From: an uncultured Collinsella sp.
GTDB lineage: Bacteria; Actinomycetota; Coriobacteriia; Coriobacteriales; Coriobacteriaceae
Direction: 5' to 3'
Assembly: GCA_900546105.1 (NCBI GenBank)
Contig: URBP01000020.1
Location: 1 to 25,698 of the forward strand
DNA: 25,698 nucleotides
The notes under the pieces are model-generated. The model made no database searches and had not been told where the DNA came from. It saw only the letters and a program-made list of their open reading frames with translations. The position numbers were made by a program, and so were the translations under genes. Position 1 is the first letter of the stretch. Every line of letters starts with the position of its first letter. Shown here one piece after another: positions 23,781-25,698 of this stretch.

Positions 23781-25451
23781 CTAAACCTCCATGACGACCG
23801 GGATGATCATCGGACGGGTACGCGTACGGCTCCAAATGAAGTTGGAGAGCGAATCGCGCACGGCCTTGCGAATGGCATCGGAGCCGCTGCTGGTAAAGCT
23901 GAACTTGCCCTTCTCGATCGTCTTCATAATGGATGCGGAGGCATCCTCGGAGAACTGGTCGTCGATGGCAAACGAGACGCCGCGACCCGAGAACTCGATA
24001 GCCTCGATCTTCTTGTGCTTGAGCGAGACGATAGCAACGGCCGTGACCATACCGTCATTGGCGAGCTTCTGGCGATCGCGCAGGACGATGGGGTCGGTAT
24101 CGCCGATACGCAGGCCGTCGACGTAGACGACGCCGGACTCGACGGGCGTACCACGCTTGACGATACCGCCGCGCATCTCGAGCGTGTCACCGTTATCGAG
24201 GATAAAGATATGATCGTCCTTGAGACCCATCTTGCGGGCCAGCTGAGCATGGGCGCGCAGATGCACGGCCTCACCGTGAACCGGCATAAAGTACGTGGGC
24301 TTGGCCATGGCCATCAGGAGCTTGAGCTCCTCCTGGCTACCGTGACCGGAGACGTGGACGAGAGCGCGGTTCTTATCCCACACGTCGCAGCCGAGCTTGG
24401 CCAGGCTGTTGACGACCTGCTGGACGGCCTTCTCGTTGCCGGGAACAGGAGTTGCCGAGAGAATAACGGTATCGCCCTCGTGGATGGAGAGCGTCTTGTG
24501 CTCGCCGTTGGCCATGCGGGACAGGGCCGACAGCGGCTCGCCCTGCGAACCAGTGCACATGACGACAATCTTGTCGTCGGGCAGGTTGTCAATGTCGAAG
24601 GCATCGATGATATCGGCATCATCGATGTTGAGGTAACCGAGCTCGCGCGCCACGCGTGTGTTGGTGAGCATGGAACGACCGGTCACGACGACCTTGCGGC
24701 CGCACTTGCGAGCGGCGTCACAGATCTGCTGCAGACGATGGATGTGGCTCGAGAACGACGCGACGAACACACGGCCCGGAGCATTCTTGATGGCATGCAG
24801 CAGATTGGGGCCAACCTCGGCCTCGGACTTGGTAAAGCCGGGAACCGTGGCGTTGGTAGAGTCGGAAAGCAGCAGGTCGATGCCCTGCTTGGCAAAGCGG
24901 CTGATAGCGGCATAGTCGGGCGTGACACCATCGATGGGCGTCTGGTCAAGCTTAAAGTCGCCCGTGTGCATAACGGTGCCCTGATTGGTGCGGATGAACA
25001 CGCCCAGAGCGCCGGGGATGGAGTGCGTCATGGAGAAGAAGTCGAGCGAGATGCCTCCGAGGTTGACATGGCTGCCGCCCTTGACCTCGCGGAACTTAGG
25101 TGCGCGGATGCGAAACTCGGAGAGCTTGCCCTCGATAAAGCCAAGCGTCAGCTTACTCGAGAAGATGGGCACCTTATTGTTGAGGTCCTGCAGCAGATAC
25201 GGAAGCGAACCGGTGTGGTCCTCGTGGCCGTGGGTGACGACGATACCGCGGAGCTTCTCCTCGTTCTCTAGAACATAGGTGTAGTCGGGAAGCACCAGAT
25301 CGATACCGGGCTGGGAGTCATCGGGGAACATAAGGCCGGCGTCGACGAGCACCATGTCGTCGCCGCACTCGAAGACCGTCATGTTCTTACCGATGCCGTC
25401 AAGGCCGCCGAGCGGGATGATCTTCAAGGGAGATGATTTTTTAGCTGCCAT
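23781..25451 (-). CDS. rnj: Ribonuclease J
   Basis: A 556-residue metallo-beta-lactamase / beta-CASP ribonuclease with 5'-3' exonuclease and endonuclease activity on RNA. Visible are KIIPLGGLDGIGKN at the start, the metal-binding HGHEDH (74-79), further motif GDFKLD, the beta-CASP region (DSTNATVPGFTKSE; FASSH-like VASFSSHIHRLQQ), VHVSGHGSQEE and MPVHGE. An in-frame stop lies just upstream of the ATG at 25451, so the start is fixed, although AGGA is about 14 bases away. It is the first gene of the rnj-ftsK-rodZ-yajQ-rimO-pgsA-cinA run, as in Bacillus (rnjB-spoIIIE). Together with RNase Y it gives the Gram-positive decay pathway. Confidence 0.97.
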   Translation of the reverse strand: MAAKKSSPLKIIPLGGLDGIGKNMTVFECGDDMVLVDAGLMFPDDSQPGIDLVLPDYTYVLENEEKLRGIVVTHGHEDHTGSLPYLLQDLNNKVPIFSSKLTLGFIEGKLSEFRIRAPKFREVKGGSHVNLGGISLDFFSMTHSIPGALGVFIRTNQGTVMHTGDFKLDQTPIDGVTPDYAAISRFAKQGIDLLLSDSTNATVPGFTKSEAEVGPNLLHAIKNAPGRVFVASFSSHIHRLQQICDAARKCGRKVVVTGRSMLTNTRVARELGYLNIDDADIIDAFDIDNLPDDKIVVMCTGSQGEPLSALSRMANGEHKTLSIHEGDTVILSATPVPGNEKAVQQVVNSLAKLGCDVWDKNRALVHVSGHGSQEELKLLMAMAKPTYFMPVHGEAVHLRAHAQLARKMGLKDDHIFILDNGDTLEMRGGIVKRGTPVESGVVYVDGLRIGDTDPIVLRDRQKLANDGMVTAVAIVSLKHKKIEAIEFSGRGVSFAIDDQFSEDASASIMKTIEKGKFSFTSSGSDAIRKAVRDSLSNFIWSRTRTRPMIIPVVMEV

Positions 25452-25698
25452 AGGTTAGTGTGGTTTCCTTTCTTCGAAACGGGTCTGGAACAACCGACGG
25501 GGCGCTTCTGGCAAACCGACCGCCGGGAACGTACAACAAAGCATCGCAGTGTCGATGCAGTAACCACAGTATGATACCCATTTGCCCACCAACAGACCAC
25601 CCATGCATCAAAGACCCATCTAACCGGTCTACCCCGCCGGCTTTCCGTGGGACGGGCACAGATGAAGTTTCCTGCTCTACAGTCCTGCTCACGACGGA
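25452..25698 (-). other. Upstream region of rnj, no gene recognised
   Basis: About 247 bases to the window edge. It holds a perfect six-bp hairpin (25541-25546 with 25553-25558, loop of six). A possible -10 is CATACT near 25570, without a convincing -35. Two minus frames stay open because of GC content, but neither has protein character I recognise. No tRNA, RNase P or riboswitch signature was seen. The promoter of the cluster is probably here. Confidence 0.35.

Noticed and set aside
23580..25271. 563-codon rightward open frame opposite rnj and the ftsK start
   Set aside because: Antisense shadow of RNase J, with no ribosome site or protein character.
25441..25692. 83-codon leftward frame upstream of rnj, possibly the end of an upstream gene
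   Set aside because: No recognisable protein character, overlaps the rnj start, and a second frame is equally open. A tail of a dapA-like gene would be expected from Bacillus order but is not visible.
25590..25698. Structured RNA (RNase P or riboswitch) at the right edge
   Set aside because: A few RNase P-like words (GGAAAC, GCCGG) occur, but no conserved core or pairing was found.
1..25698. CRISPR array, phage, insertion sequence, tRNA or rRNA
   Set aside because: No regularly spaced repeats, transposase, integrase, phage structural gene, T-loop or rRNA motif was seen on either strand.

Overview
The window looks like chromosomal backbone from a Gram-positive actinobacterium of the class Coriobacteriia, most likely Collinsella or a close relative. 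This rests on gene content and protein character (SpoVS, RNase Y and RNase J together, a YneA-like protein divergent from lexA, DUF1836), LexA boxes of the GAAC-N4-GTTC type and moderately high GC. It is inference; no search was run. There is no phage, insertion sequence, CRISPR array, rRNA or tRNA that I can see.

Layout. 1-4074: a DegV-family lipid-binding protein (+), a DUF1836 transcription factor (-), thioredoxin reductase trxB (-) and, divergent from it, an MGDG-synthase-like glycosyltransferase (+). 4075-4479: a 400-base convergent intergenic region with no gene but with two long hairpin elements that share a conserved core and show compensatory stem changes, flanking a classic inverted-repeat terminator. 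4480-7370: an SOS locus, with yneA-like, nrdR and dut leftward and lexA plus a frameshifted DUF1624 membrane acyltransferase rightward, separated by three LexA boxes. 7355-14027: a leftward, tightly packed cluster rny, GHKL ATPase, spoVS, miaB, miaA, hflX (RNA decay, tRNA modification, ribosome rescue). 14283-16135: recA-recX with a LexA box inside the recA promoter. 16393-25451: a leftward cluster rnj, ftsK, rodZ-like, yajQ, rimO, pgsA, cinA.

The right three quarters closely follow the Bacillus subtilis order rnjB-spoIIIE-ymfM(rodZ)-pgsA-cinA-recA-rny-ymdB-spoVS-miaB. Here the ymdB slot between rny and spoVS is filled by an unassigned GHKL ATPase, the most interesting protein in the window. 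Many gene pairs overlap by one base (TAATG or TGATG), suggesting translational coupling.

How the genes work together. LexA is predicted to control recA, lexA and the division inhibitor, and possibly nrdR-dut (dNTP pool) by read-through. RNase Y and RNase J give two arms of mRNA decay. FtsK and RodZ link chromosome segregation and cell shape. MiaA/MiaB and RimO modify tRNA and ribosomal protein S12.
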